From Cinclus cinclus (taxonomy: Eukaryota > Chordata > Aves > Passeriformes > Cinclidae): a stretch of DNA of 64,000 nucleotides. The stretch spans positions 21,112,142 to 21,176,141 of the forward strand of contig NC_085049.1 in NCBI RefSeq assembly GCF_963662255.1, written 5' to 3'. Positions 10,712 through 23,308 of this stretch are shown in pieces; positions within the stretch are counted from its first letter, which is position 1, and every line of letters starts with the position of its first letter. The notes beneath the pieces are model-generated. The model was not told where the DNA came from and searched no databases. It worked only from the letters and a program-made list of their open reading frames with translations. The translations under genes and the position numbers were made by a program.

Positions 10712-13700
10712 ATGTTGTGGCTTGTTAGTGGAGGGAAGTTGGTGAAAGTTTGCCTTTGCAAAGATTACCAGTGCTTTCTTTTTATAGAAGAGCAGAAATT
10801 ATAGTTGTATCCAACACTGAGTGAAAAGCCCGCCAAGGGCAAGAATAATTATTTTGGGATGGAGACTTTCCTGTGACAGAACATAGCTTCTGCTTTATGG
10901 CATAGCCCTGGTGCAGAAAGATGTAAAGAGATGTAAAGATTTTATCGGTGGTTTGAAATAATCTGTGTGACTGCCTATCATTTTATCATTTGGAGTAATA
11001 TGGAAAGCCTGTTCTCCTGCCAGGAAAACTTGCATGGCACCCCACAATGTCTTTTCTTCCCTGTGCCTCACCTCATTTCTAGAAAGGTAGTTTTTAATGC
11101 TATACTGGAATTCGGCTAGATAACCTGAGATGGTGAGTCTCTGAGGAGAATGGTCAGTTTTCCTCCAAATACAGCTATCTTGGAAAATCTGATTAAGCCA
11201 GAAGTTCCTCAAATTTCCATGGAAACAGCCTCCTTTCAAAAACAGAAGATATTTTAGGGATTTTTCTGTGCCTCCCCCTCCCCCCCATCATCATGAGGAG
11301 TGTAGTTGGGGAAGGGAAGGAACTGTGTGAAGTATATGTCCAAGTGTATATGTCAGCAAGCTTTCAAATTCTAGTGAGGATGAGGCATGTTCTCATTGAA
11401 GTATGCATAGGGGATGGAGTGGAATTGAGTTAGATTAGGTAGAAAGTAGTATACTTTCTACCAGGCCTGAGGCACCTGAGCTAGAACTCAGAATTTTATT
11501 GCAATTTTAATTTTTTAATTTTTAATTTTTAATTTTTTAATTTTTAATTTTGCTTCTAAATAACGTGAGTTAATCCAATCTTTGTCTGTCTCACACAGTA
11601 AACTGCATTCTGCTCTATTAGTATGGTTTAAATACAAACTAATGCCATTAAATACATCAGAGCAGAGCAGAGGAGGAAAATAAGCTGTAATTTTTAGGGA
11701 GTTTTCTTGATCTTCCTGTCTTGCATAAATTTTACTGTCTTGTTAATATAAATTTGTAATTGTCTGTACCACAAAATACTGGTGGGACATAGCTCAGCAG
11801 CTGTGAGTTTGAAAATTGGCAAAGCAGTTTCAGACTTGGTGACTTTCTGTAGTATCTGGCAGGTTGCAGTATGTCTGGGATACACTGCTTCCTTGTGCAA
11901 AGTCATGATCCAGAAGGCAAATCAGGCTTTTCTGGCATGCTTCTACAACTTCTTGAACAGAAAACGTATTGCTTCATTTTGTTCTTTGAATTGTGCATTG
12001 GCTAACAGCTGGTGACACCAGGATTCCAGGAGCACAGTGTAAGACCCAGAGAATGTCTTCTCAAAGGTTTTCCAGTGACCGCACAGTATCCCTGTGCTTA
12101 TTTCAAACCCACAACAAGGATATTGTAAATACATAGGACATGCAATATTAACACATATTACTTTTCTATCTTTGAGGGGAAAGTACTTCAGGTATTTGCA
12201 AAACCTCATAATTGTTTTTAGAAAGCTAGAGTAGTATAGTAGCAACATATAAATATAAGCGTATTTATATTACATATAAATGCAATACAGAAATAGATAT
12301 ATATCACTTGCAGGTACCCTGAGACTGAGGTACACCATGTCTTTGCCCTGCCCCTGCAGGGATGTGCAGCAGCTGTTGGAAATGCCCCTCAGCCTGCAGG
12401 AGCTGGGACAGAGCCCAGTGAGTTGAAGTTCCCGCTGAAGTTCCAGGGAGGGTTTTATGCTGCATGAGACACACTGCCTCCAAGAGGATCAGAGTGCTCT
12501 GCATTATCCAGCATATGAGGTTTCTAGGTAGAAAGCTGTAACCTACTACCACTCCTTGGGGCCTCTCTGAGAAGGAAAACAGTCCACTGTTATGTAGTAA
12601 TCTTTAGGTATGACCATGCAGGACCTTGTGGTTACCAGAGGCCAAACACAGCATATTAAGTAGTAACTTCCCCTGAAGTGATTTGTTTTATATTTTTTTG
12701 TTGTGTTGGTGAATATTCTTGGCATAATCCACTTTTAAAGAGAATTAAAGATGAGAACAGTGATCAGTGACTTCAGGCCACAAAACATGACAGATCTATT
12801 TTAAGTACCACAATGAACAGGATTTGCAGAAGTGAAGGATTTTAGAATTGCAGTGAAACTCCTCAGAAATCTGAACAAAACAAAAGATAGATAAAGGTCA
12901 CTGAGAGTCTTCTGTGTCAAATTGTTCTTTATGTGTTCCTCTGAACACTGCACACAAGTTTTACAGGGTACATACTCAGAACTTTGTCTTCCCGCTTTTC
13001 TTGTACCTATCAGTGTTCTTCCTCTACAGCATGAATTATTGTTCCATTTGTTGGCCATATCCTCTTCTTTTTCATTCTTCTTCAGTGCTAGGTGATCATA
13101 TGTTTGAAGAATTTGTTTTCCCATTACAGAACTTAAGGTTGTTTTGTCTTGTTGACTGTATCTTTCTCCTCTTAACTGGATTTTTTTTCAAGAAGCTTCT
13201 TCACATTAAGTGCCTTTTTCAGGAGGTTTTCCATTGCCTTCTGTGGCAACAGCACTGCAGTTTGCCTTTGCTTAAAGTGAAATCCTTGAAGTGATAAATT
13301 CCTGAAACTTTATGTATTAACATTGACTCTGAAATATTGTTCATGTAGATTGAAGTTACACAGAGAGGGACAAGTGCTTGTGTTTGTTTCTGGTCAGTCT
13401 ACATCCCATTTCTGTTGTGACTAGGGAACTTTGGTTCTTAGCACAAGAATTTAGTTGAAAGTAGTTATCTTGATATCCTGGAAATACTTAAAATAACAGC
13501 CATTTCTGTAGCTGACAGTTTGGAATGAAAGTCTCTAGGGAAGAACAATTCAGCTAAATGAGAAAAATAAGCATTTATTTTTTAAGAATAGTGTCAAACC
13601 CCACAAAGCCTACATATGCAGTTTGAGTAAAGTTGGTATGTAAGATTTCAGTGAGTTTTAACTCTGTGATAAGTCTAATGAGCCTGCTTTCTTCAGCTGG

Positions 13701-14284
13701 GAGTCTTAGGAATAAAAGTGTTGGATTTCTTCAAGGACTAATTTTACATTTAATTTTGTTTGTAGCCAAATTAATTTATGTCTGAGAGGGGAAAAATAAG
13801 TGGCCTGGGGATATGCATATGACCTTCCTGTTCTAAGAGGGAAATTTCTTTTGGCCACAGTCAGTATTTTTAAATTCCTGAACTGTAAAAAAACCCTTTC
13901 GAAGAAGGGAAAGAAAAAAAAAAAAAAACCCAAACAAACAAAAAAACCCCACAAAACCTTTAAAAGGAAATAATGTGTGCAGAAATAATAACAACCATAC
14001 CTTATAAACTTGACTCTTCCAGCTCTGACTGGACATGAATGCCCAATACATATGTTATTCCTGAGAGATGCTTCTTACCCTGTTTAATAAAACTTAATGT
14101 GCATTCACAGGCTACTTAGGTAATCTGCATATTCTCCTTTGTGCTTATCATGCTTGCACAAGGCCAAGCCAAGCAAGCATTCCCTTCACAAAAGTTATTC
14201 CCACGAACCCCACAGGGGGAGCCCCACCATGCCTGGTGTGAGACATGGCAAAATTGTGAGTGACATCCTGTTAGCACCCATCTT
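10712..14284. other. Noncoding DNA, no gene recognised
   Basis: Mixed AT-rich sequence. Open stretches at 10895-11239 (minus), 12801-13124 (minus) and 12914-13294 (plus) overlap one another or lack an ATG, and show no domain I can name. The minus strand of 12.8-13.3 kb is rich in lysine and glutamine codons and could be an old processed copy of some gene, but I cannot identify a parent. Confidence 0.5.
11503..11551. repeat. AT-rich minisatellite (TTTTAA-type units)
   Basis: The sequence aattttt/aatttttt is reiterated about seven times over 49 bp with unit lengths of 6 to 8 bp. It is a low-complexity tract whose length is probably variable. Confidence 0.85.
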
Positions 14285-14410
14285 CAGGTGGATATGCAGT
14301 TGTAAGGATGCCTCCTCAGTCTTCTCTCTATAGGATGAAGATGCCCAAGTCCCTGACTTTCTCTTCCTCAGCCATGTTTTGTCAGGAGCTCATCATTCCT
14401 TTCTCCTCCT
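14285..14410 (-). mobile_element. Possible strongly decayed CR1 relic
   Basis: The segment 'cctcctcagtcttctctct', then 'gatgcccaagtccctgac' and 'ttctcttcctcagcc' follows the order of the antisense CR1 segment just upstream of its 3' end, as I remember it (ctcagccttctct, then gcccaggtccctcagcc, then tctcctca). Divergence is high and neither end can be placed. It could be chance similarity in pyrimidine-rich sequence; alignment to CR1 consensus sequences would decide. Confidence 0.35.
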
Positions 14411-15837
14411 ACATTCCCTGCTCAACTCCATCCGTCTTGTGACTGTGACCAGGCTCAGCATTCTGGCTGAACTTCGCCAGTCTGGATAAAGGAACCATCC
14501 TGCTTTGGTGAGGACAAAGTCAGCTCAAGTTAACTTGGTGCTTTAAGAAACAGAACAGCAGCTCTCAGTGTGGTTACTTAATTGCATCCATGTTCTATGT
14601 GATGAATAACATTTCCCACTTACAGAGAAAAAATAGTAGACAAATGCCCTTCTTTCTCCCAAGCTGGGGGCGGGGGAGGGCATATGAAGATGTTGTATCT
14701 ATAAAAACAGATGTGTTATTTAAATGTTGCAAGCTAAACAAGGAATAATTAAGGTTAATGTGCTGCCATTTGAGTTCTTAAAACCACATATGAGAACAAT
14801 GTCTTAGACAGAAGGATCTGATTTAGTTCAATTGTTATTTGCTGAACTTCCCTGACTGAATGGAAAATAATTTGGTTGGCTGTTCTTTAAGGTGGCAGGT
14901 TTAAATATCAATCTCTTCTATGCCATTTGGGTCTTGCTTTCAGTGCAATTCCTTCAAAATACAGATTCTTGACTGTTTAAATACTAAAGACTTCTACTAG
15001 AATTATGTTTAACCATCTGAAACCTTGGAACCATATATACTAACTGCCTTTTCTAGGAGAATCTCATCCAGTTGCAAGTCTTAATCCTAAATTTTCTTCC
15101 TCAAAGTTACATTTTTTTAATGTCCACAGTGGCTTTATAAAGTGAACTCCTTGTGAATGCAGTGCACTTGTAAATGCTAAAACTAGAGTTCCTGGAGCTG
15201 TTCTTTCTTTGGGGCAAAAATGACTGATGACTGTGACAAGTAATGTGAAAACTGGTACTGATCTGTCAATCTTTGAGGCATCCCCTCTTATTTCAAAGTA
15301 GTTCTTGAAAGCTGATTTTACATTCTCACCTCTGTTTAGCATAGGAGGAGATCAAAATATGCAATATGTGGGGCATTTTTTGTTTTCAGTTCTACTTCAT
15401 CCATGAAATATAAGTAATGGATATTTTTATTCCAGTACAGTAAAATAATTTATTCCAGTACAGTAGTATGGAAAAAATTAAAAATACACACGGGGAAAAT
15501 CCACCAGGGACAGCTTACTAAAGGTTCTAAAAATGTGGGAAATGTTTAAAATGTTTGAAATTAAAAATACAAACTAAAGTTGCAACTGTATATATGTATG
15601 TGTTAGCTGGGTGATAATAATTGATACATTTTGTCAAACAGCTTTAGGTGTTCACTATTTTGCAGAAGTAGGAAAAAGCCCCACAAGCTGCTAGTAAAAA
15701 TGTTAATATTTGTAATTGCGATGTGATCTCCAGATTGCAAAGACCCTTAGATACCCAAATTTTCAATTTATTTCCCTGGCAAAATTTCAATCTATTTTAC
15801 ACTGACTCTGTGCTGTATAACAAAGGCTGAATTCAAT
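14411..15837. other. AT-rich noncoding DNA
   Basis: No gene or interspersed repeat recognised. It contains a G-rich GC-box-like string (gggggcgggggaggg near 14665) without other promoter signals, and a 23-bp-period duplication listed separately. Confidence 0.55.
15427..15465. repeat. 23-bp-period short tandem duplication
   Basis: The 16-mer ttattccagtacagta occurs at 15427-15442 and again at 15450-15465, giving a local duplication with period 23. It is probably slippage-derived; no function is apparent. Confidence 0.75.
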
Positions 15838-15951
15838 ACTGGATGGGGCTTGGAGCAGCCTGATCTAGTGGAAGTTTTTGTTGCCCATGGCAGGGAGTGA
15901 AATAACATGAGCTTTAAGGTCCCTTCCAACCCAAAGTATTCTGTGATTCTA
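15838..15951 (+). mobile_element. CR1 LINE 3' end fragment
   Basis: The sequence has the hallmark CR1 3' untranslated tip: 'ggatggggcttggagcagcc', 'tgatctagtgg', 'cccatggcaggg', 'ctttaaggtcccttccaacc', then 'attctgtgattct'. The last part is the short direct repeat (ATTCTRTG family) that ends CR1 elements in place of a poly(A) tail. Only about 114 bp are present, so this is a severely 5'-truncated insertion in plus orientation. Divergence is moderate, with for example an altered 'gaagtttttgttgcc' segment. No coding part remains. Confident family call; subfamily not determined. Confidence 0.9.
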
Positions 15952-17665
15952 GGAAATACTGGTAATATTGGTGTATACTTGCATAGCCAATATCTACATT
16001 CATGTGGTGGATACATAGTTCTCCATTTTCACTAGAAATACCTGTATATTGTGTTTGCTATTCTATCTGTAAAAGATGAGCTTGAAAACATAAACCACAT
16101 ATAACTAATTTTTAGAAGCATAGTAATACTCCTGCATATCTGCTGAGAACCCTGAGACAGAAATTCTGACAGTCATGAACTCAGAGATGTATCGATTTGA
16201 AACCATGGGCCATGTAATAAAAACAAAGTGTTTTAGTCCATCTATCCATGCTCTGATGGACAAAGGAACCTGAAGATCCTTCTCACTTTTTTCTTTTCAA
16301 GGATGGGGGAAAAGCAAGGTAAGTGGGGAATTTCTGGCCTCAACCTTGAAGAGGTGCAAGAGGATGTTCTATCTACAAAGTGAAAGGAGAAAGAAAAGCA
16401 TGTCACTGTTGTTCCAAGTGGGTTTATAGAGATGTGAAAATTTGTTGGGAAAAAATGCATGATGTGCTGAAGATTTGAGACTTCCTAGTAGTTTGTGTCT
16501 TGTCTTGAATTAGGTCCTTGAAAGTGAAATTGTGTGGCATTGCTGTTCCAAGGCAGTGGTGCTGTGCTGTGTTTAGTATGGCACTAGGCTTCATTTATAT
16601 TCAAAATAAGCTCAAGTTTTGGCTCTTGAATTGTCTGAATATCAGTGTGTAAAAAGGAACTTCTGAAGATTTTCAGCAGGATTAGAAAAGAAAGTAGGAG
16701 CTATCCATAAAGGGCTTGTTGGTCAGGTATACAGGCAGCTGGAAGTCTTTCTGCAGAATTGGACTGAAGGGAGACTTCCAGCTGCATCTTCTGCTTCCTA
16801 GGGAAGTGTCCAAATCATCAGCCTGTGGAAACACAGATCAATGAGCATGAAAGTAACCAATGAGTGATAAAGTATGCAAAATATATCTTAAACAGAAACC
16901 TGCGGTCATGGATTCACTTGCTGGAACTGGTTTGTTTTTTAAGGCAAACTTCTGCTTTTAATAGGTGTTATTTCTGGCTTTCCAACTAGCTCCCTTTTTT
17001 GGTAACTGTACTAGGTGCATATTACCTTCTCTTCTCATCTCCTGTGTTGGGCCAAGGGCCAGAGCACTTTTCTGATGGAACAATCATGGCTTTGCCTTGA
17101 TATTATACTGATACCCTTGAACCCTGCTTTCTGTCAGGCAGAGAGAAAGGGATAGTACTTAGTCTTTCAGGATAAGAGCCAAAGCTGAAATACCTGCCAG
17201 ATAAGCCAGCCAACTGAAATGCTTCCCTTCCTTTATATTGCCCAAGAAGACAAGAAGAAAAAGAAAGTGGAAATGGGAAATAGGAGATTGGCAGTAGCAT
17301 TCAGTAACTCATAAGGACTGTTTTTACCCTTAGAACTGTTTGTGGGTGAAGAGCAGAAGCTGTTCTCTTTCAGTTGATACTGGCTTTGGTGATGGGAACA
17401 GTCAAGGAGAAAGAGAACAAGGACAGAGAATTAGGGGGATTTAAGACTGGAGAAGAGCATGGTAATAGTATGTAAAATGACCATCACATCTGGAGAATCT
17501 TGTTGTGCTTTTCATTATAATTCTGAATGTGTATTATGTAATTAAACATTCATCAAAGGTTTCATCAGAACTAATTTGCTCATGTCTGTCTCCCCCCCAA
17601 AATAAAACAATGAAACCAAATAGCTAATTCAAAGTCTTCTGTAACTGAAGTGCTTAAAAACATTC

Positions 17666-17728
17666 CACGTGTAGTTTTTTTCATCCATAAAGTGAATAGA
17701 TTCACTTTATGTCAGCTAATCTCACGTG
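17666..17728. promoter_or_regulatory. Two CACGTG E-boxes flanking a perfect hairpin
   Basis: CACGTG palindromes (class B E-box, bound by MYC/MAX, USF or CLOCK-type bHLH proteins) lie at 17666-17671 and 17723-17728; the second is the core of a 10-bp palindrome ctcacgtgag. Between them, at 17686-17711, is an inverted repeat with perfect 12-bp arms (cataaagtgaat / attcactttatg) and a 2-base spacer. The flanking sequence is unique and carries no repeat signature. Regulatory function is inferred from motif symmetry only. Confidence 0.35.
17686..17711. repeat. Perfect inverted repeat, 12-bp arms
   Basis: Arms cataaagtgaat and attcactttatg are fully complementary, with 'ag' between them. A 24-base perfect match at this spacing is uncommon by chance in a window of this size. 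It could be a cruciform, a dimeric protein site or a remnant of a palindromic insertion. Confidence 0.85.
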
Positions 17729-19151
17729 AGAACAAAAGCTGTTATTACTGCAAGGTCACTGGGAAAGAGAGGTTATGACTTCAGTAAATGAGACATCAGC
17801 ATTGCATGGTTGCTGCTGGGTAGACAGAAGGCCTATTTATATGGCAGGCAGAGGATGGGAGAAAATGAAAGCATTCAGGGATTCCAATGGCAAAATAGAT
17901 CACCAGAGCACTAAATAGCTAAACTGTCTAACTCCTGAACAATTACAGTGATTCAGTAAGCTTGGGAGCTTTTGGTTTTGCTTTGTAGGAAGCAGAAGTC
18001 AGTAGAGGATGAACAGACTTGAGTCAAGAGGAAGAAATTGAGCAAGAAGTTTTTATTCTATGTTCCTGAAAATAGTTTGGGGGGGTTCCTTCACTGATGA
18101 CTAATATCAAAATGATCTGCTTACAAATCTGAGAATAAAAAGTATGCCAGACTTAAAGGAGAAATTTAAAAAAAAAAGTGTCCCGGTTATGTTAGGGTTT
18201 TTATTTAGGTGTAAAATTTCATTTCAGTGAGCTTGCCCTTTGTACCGTTAGGCAAGGAGCAAGGGATAGCAGGAAGCTGGATAAAATTTGAGCTTTAAGT
18301 CTGAAAAAAAAATCCAAATAATTTAGTCTCTTAAATCTTGACTTTACCTTACTCTCTGTGACAGCTTGTCAGGGTATCAATCCTGGTTTTCAAGAGTGCA
18401 GAGTGAAGTCTTGCACCTTGATTAAATGTGTATGTGTATGCACCAGGATAATAAAAGCCACAAAACAATAAAGCATTCCTGCACAAAGATTTAATTTTGC
18501 CCATTTTTGAATATTAAACTTGGTAAGTCAGATGAGCTTCATAACTACATTATTGACCTCTGCACCTTTCACACCTTGGCCTTTCTTTCAGAGGCACTAC
18601 TGCAGTGTTCTAGATGCTTTAAGATATGGGCTGGTAGGCACAGTTTGAAGTTTGCTTTCAGAACAGTGGCATTTCTGTTAAAATGTAATTGCTCTATTGT
18701 CCTGTACTCTGTTCCATGAGAAGGCTTTTTCCTTCCCAGAAACTGATGAAGGTTTCAAGGTTCTTTCTTTCATTTCCATTCTTATTCTTCAGCAGGAACT
18801 TGTGTGAGAATCAAATCCTTTGTACTAGGAATAAGAAAGTGTTGCATTGCTGTTGGCTGATTATTGCCATGGTCTTCGCTTCCAAACAATTTCTAATTTG
18901 TTGAATCCTTCTGACTTCAATTTTTTTAAGTAATTGTTGCTCTGACATCAAAATAGTTTGGTCAAGCCTCATGTGGTGTTGTGACACAATGGTCTCTCAG
19001 TTTCCAGCTGACCACTTTTGCTTTGGTCTAAAAAGGATTCTAAGACCTTGTCCACAAATGGGCGTTTGTCAAAATTGCTGTTCCAGGCTAATTACATAAC
19101 AAAAAAACCCAAATAGGTTAATGCTCTGGGTGTTTGATCTTATGTTAATGA

Positions 19152-19164
19152 GGGGGGGGGGGGG
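19152..19164 (+). repeat. Poly(G) run (13 G)
   Basis: Thirteen consecutive G, the second long G run in the window. It is a length-unstable mononucleotide tract with no associated gene. Confidence 0.85.
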
Positions 19165-19968
19165 TTGGGTTTGTTCAATATAGCTTAGTTAATTTACTTG
19201 ATACAAACTAAACACAACAAACATAATTTTAGCCTCAGCAAAACTATTTGGGCAGGCATTTACAGTAATTTTGCTAACATTGTTCCAAGGACACCTTGAG
19301 TGATTGGTACAACTGAGAGCATAGACAAATATGCTTTCATCCTAGTCCCCAGGAACAGAAAGGCAAATTATTCACTGACATCAACAGGAGCTGGATTGGG
19401 TTTTGCATGTTTATTTACTGTGAGTACATGGGCATCCCATTTTTGTTACGCTCCTGTCACTAAAATCTAATATTGAAGTACATGGATTGAAAAAAACCAT
19501 CATAACTCATTGTTTAAAGCTCTCTGATTTTTCCATATGCTAATACTAATTTTCTCTGAAATATTATTTGGATTTTAGTGTAGCAGTGAAAAATGTACAC
19601 TGACAAAGCAGTAAAGTGGTGGGGACACATCTAAACATCTAACATCTAGGAGTTAGATCTGATGTCTATGTTATTTTGTCTATTTTCCTATGCTTCCTGT
19701 AAATATCGGCTATATTTACAGCCTTGAACTGCCATGAAATTTCTTATTGAAGAAATTACACCATTCTTAGATGAACCACTTGCATCCCCTGTCCCTTTCA
19801 ATAGCAGGAACCTGTTGGAATTAGCAAAGACTGAAAATTACAGAAGTGTTTGTATCATGTAATGTAATTGAATAATTTAATGACAGTTGAATAATTTGAC
19901 GACAACCCATCAAACAGTTTCAATACGGGTCAAGTAATAGTGATTATTTGACCACATTTGATAATTTG

Positions 19969-19991
19969 GCTTTTGGTAAGCCACCAAAAGC
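19969..19991. repeat. Small hairpin, 9-bp arms, 5-nt loop
   Basis: Arms gcttttggt and accaaaagc with loop aagcc. It is too short for a microRNA precursor and has no T tract that would suggest a terminator in a eukaryotic context. Confidence 0.55.
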
Positions 19992-20704
19992 TGAGGAAGA
20001 GAAATGGGTAAGAAGAACTGGTAGCATTCTTTAAAGTATTCAGCTAAGTGAAAAGGCAAACTGGAAAAGAGAATGTCTATTTTTTTATTACATTGGCCTG
20101 AATGTAATGTATATATAAATTCACTTGGTTTATGCTTCTCTTTGCATCTCATGCAGTGGCGCCTTTATAATTCCATACCAGTAAACCAAAGGAATTAGGT
20201 GTTTGAATAAGGGGGGAAAAGCATGAGACTTGTCTGTTGGGAGAAAAGAGAAGGCTGGGAACAAGTAATGTGCATACAAGTTTTCCTTCTAGAGTTCCTT
20301 ACTTTTTCTCTCTCCTTTTTAACATTTGGGGAAGGGGGGCCAATATAACTTTTTATTTAAGAGTTTCAGTGGATGGATTGTATACATCCTGTTTCTTCTG
20401 CAAAAAACCATCTGGACTGCAAAAGTCCTCACAAAAATCAATCTGACTCAGTCCAGTTGTTGGTGGTGTCAAAGCATCTGAGCAGATATGGAGATTATAT
20501 AAACCTGTATAAATTACTCCAGGGTACTAAGCAATAAGTTCCATATTTCCAGGTGGGTTGAGAGATGCTTCCCATGGGTAAGGTTTAATAGATGTAAAGC
20601 AAAACAGATTAATAGAATGGCAGATCTAGTATTACTCACATTTTAAATTGTTTAAGAGTAGAACTGAAGTTCTACACATTAAATTCAGTACGAAATTATT
20701 TTGC

Positions 20705-20820
20705 TTTGGTGTTTTCTTTGTGTTTGTGTGTGTATGTGTTTCTTTCTTTCTTTCTTTCTTTGGGTTTTTTTGTTTGTTTGTTTGGGGTTTTTTGTGTTGG
20801 TTTTTTATTTTTCTTTTTGA
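20705..20820 (+). repeat. T-rich low-complexity tract with (TG)n, (TTTC)n and (TTTG)n parts
   Basis: Starts with TG dinucleotides near 20723, followed by five TTTC units (20739-20761) and then TTTG/TTTTTG units to about 20820. The open frames on both strands here are low-complexity artefacts (runs of Phe/Leu/Cys on plus, Lys/Thr on minus). Confidence 0.88.
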
Positions 20821-21591
20821 AAGAAAGGGAGAAAACTCCACCTGTTTATATCCCTTTGAAAGGGCCAAAAAGAGAAAAAAAAATCTCAACTAGTATGGAT
20901 ATTTTATTTTCCAAAGTATCACTGTATTCCAAAGAGTGCAGTAAGAACCATGGTAAACCCTCTCTCTCCTCACTGGGTTAGGGAGTCTCATGACTCTGTA
21001 GCTACTGAAGGCAGTGGTTACCTGTGATTCTGTCCAGGGCCACATGTGTCTGATCCCTGGTTGTGGCAGTACTACTGCCACATAAATTGTAAACCACAAT
21101 CTTCTGCCACAGTCTGTCTGTGATATTTTCTTTCCTGGGTAAAAATTCTGGTCAGATTATTGAAGAGCATTAGGATTTCCCATTCTAAAATCAGTATGGG
21201 TATGTAGCATTTTGCTTCAGTCATGGTCATAAGGCAACTTTTGTACCTCTTGGTAGCCTCAGAAATCTGCAATTGGAGTCAGCAGTCTGGTTATTCAGTG
21301 CAGTCCCTGTATCACCTCATTTTGTGGCTATTTTTCCTTTTAGTAAAATATCAGCTCAAGAGCTGAGGCTGTTCCTTTTTCTGCAACCCCAGCTGCTGTT
21401 CTGAAGAAAGTCAGTAACTACAAGGCTGTTTCTCCACCATGCAGGAGATTACCAATTCTTTCCAAGGTGTTTTAATAGTGTAAAGAATGGCTAAACAGGG
21501 CATTTTGGGAACTGTGTGTTTAATTCATTCCTTTCCCTGTGTTTATCTGCTTTTCTTTCTCTGAAAAACTTACAGATTACCTTCCTTACAG

Positions 21592-21746
21592 GTCAGAGAA
21601 AGGTTCAATGTGAAAACCACTGTGTGCGCTTTCAGCACTGCACTCACTGTAAGAATTCCCAGTTGGAATTCAGTTTGCTGTTTATGACTGACGTGCCCAG
21701 AAGGACACGGTTCAAGTTCTTTCACAGCCTTACTGTTGAAATTCTG
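21592..21746 (+). other. Exon-like segment, unidentified
   Basis: A 155-bp stretch is preceded by 'ttccttacag' and followed by 'gtaagt', the optimal vertebrate donor. One frame is open throughout and gives 51 residues containing CENHCVRFQHCTHC, with four cysteines and two histidines close together but not in a spacing I recognise as a zinc finger. I do not recognise the peptide. The acceptor's pyrimidine tract is short and no partner exon is evident. Unproven: a lncRNA exon, a coding exon of an unknown gene or coincidence are all possible, and coincidence is the most likely. Confidence 0.2.
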
Positions 21747-23119
21747 GTAAGTCATTAAACTTTGGGAGGTTTTTTATTGTTTTAGAACGAGCATGTGTGA
21801 CTCAGCAATGCTTTAGGATCCGAAGTGCTGAATACAAAGAGAATTATTTTTATAAACTCACCTGTTCTTTGGTACTCAGCCATTGCATCTGAACAGACAC
21901 AGGTAGATACTTTACAAAGAGATGGGTAGGATGCTCTTCTTTCCTGTTCCACTGACCGGGAGTATCCATCAGGCTTTTCTTGAAGGTGATTGATGTCCTA
22001 ATTTCTCATCAACCACCCATTCAAATAACTTTTTTAATGCAGACAGAAGAACGCAAGTTTACAGTATTAGGTGACCTTAGATTGTCTCAGTGTTTTGAAG
22101 GTGGCACAGGTGACTTCACCAAAGTTCTGTGTTGCTTCAATAACCTGTCTTACCTTTGCACCATCCTCATGGTTGTGGAGAGAGATGGTATCTGCCCTGC
22201 GCAAGGCACCTGTACATCCCCTGTAAGGCCTTCACCTTCTGAATAAGAAAAACAAGCTCTGTTTTCACCTGAGAAAACTCGTGGGGTATTTTGTGCATCT
22301 CAGAACATTTACCTCAGGCAAGAGCAGAGTAGCAGCCATGCCCAGGTAGTGATTTTCTCTTGAAATTAGGTGTACATGTACATACTTTCCACTGAATTGC
22401 TTTGAGATTCCCTAAAAAAATACTTTGCTTTTCTTTTCTACTTCTCTGAGATTTCACAGAGACTGTAACCTCCATTGGGCCTTGACAGAGGCTGTATATG
22501 ATTTTCTGAGGTGTCCGTTTGCATTCTGCTGGGTGACTGAAAGTGAACTCCTTCACTGTTGGTTCTCCAACATCAGCCTCCTCTCTCCTGCTGAGGGGCC
22601 AGACACCAACATCCAAATGCATCTGGAAAACAATGCTTTTATTTATCCTAGTAAACTAAGTGGGGCCATGATGCAGGCTACTGAGACACTGGATCTCCAT
22701 CCCATGTCTTTAAATTTTAAGTGTGCACTCTAGCATAATTTGATTCCATGCAATCTCTCTCCTAAACCACACTTAAGAATGCTTATTCTGCCAAAGTTCA
22801 AGCTTGTGGGCTTTAAGACCATCTGTCCTGTATGTAGGAACTTACTGAGGCTCTTCTGCTCACTGTTTTGCCAAGTTCAGATCTGAAGGGCACCTTTGTT
22901 TTCCTCACCCAGCTGCCCCTGTTGGCACAGACCTGAGCCTACTTTTCAGTGAATTCTAAAGCCAGTGTAAGGTGGTGTCAGGAAGGGACTGTTCCTCCCA
23001 CCACTGATAACTTATGCCAGTCTTAAGTGCTGCCCAGCTGCTAATTGCAAAACTTACATTTAAGAAAAAAAATCAGTACTGTTTCAATATTTGGATTTAG
23101 CTCTATTTATCTTTTGAGT

Positions 23120-23150
23120 AACAAAAAACAAAAAAACAAACAAAAAAAAG
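23120..23150 (+). repeat. A-rich low-complexity tract
   Basis: A runs separated by single C (acaaaaaacaaaaaaacaaa and onward). No identifiable retroposon body lies directly upstream, so I do not call it a retroposon tail. Confidence 0.75.
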
Positions 23151-23308
23151 GGATTAGAAGTTTAGAAAATGCTGCATCTTTGAAACATGTCTGGCAGGTG
23201 TCCTGATAGGGATAGTCCCATCAGCAAGTAGCAGTACCATCTCTCCCTAATGAGGACTCCACAGCAAATGTGTTACCTGAAAGACCCAAGGGACCTGGCT
23301 GTTCTGTG

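Larger units (their letters stand above)
15952..20704. other. AT-rich noncoding DNA
   Basis: No gene recognised. It contains the 17.7-kb hairpin/E-box site, a poly(G) run at 19152 and a small hairpin at 19969, each listed separately. Two AATAAA hexamers near 18450-18470 have no supporting exon upstream that I can define. Confidence 0.55.

Noticed and set aside
10895..11239. 114-codon minus-strand open frame of balanced composition
   Set aside because: It starts at TTG rather than ATG and lacks a good acceptor or any family motif. In AT-rich DNA of this size, stop-to-stop runs of about 120 codons are expected several times by chance.
12801..13294. Possible processed pseudogene on the minus strand
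   Set aside because: Lysine- and glutamine-rich reading, but frames are broken, no poly(A) tail or target duplication is visible, and no parent gene is recognised.
20648..20981. Plus- and minus-strand open frames over the T-rich tract
   Set aside because: Products are runs of Phe/Leu/Cys or Lys/Thr translated from simple repeats.
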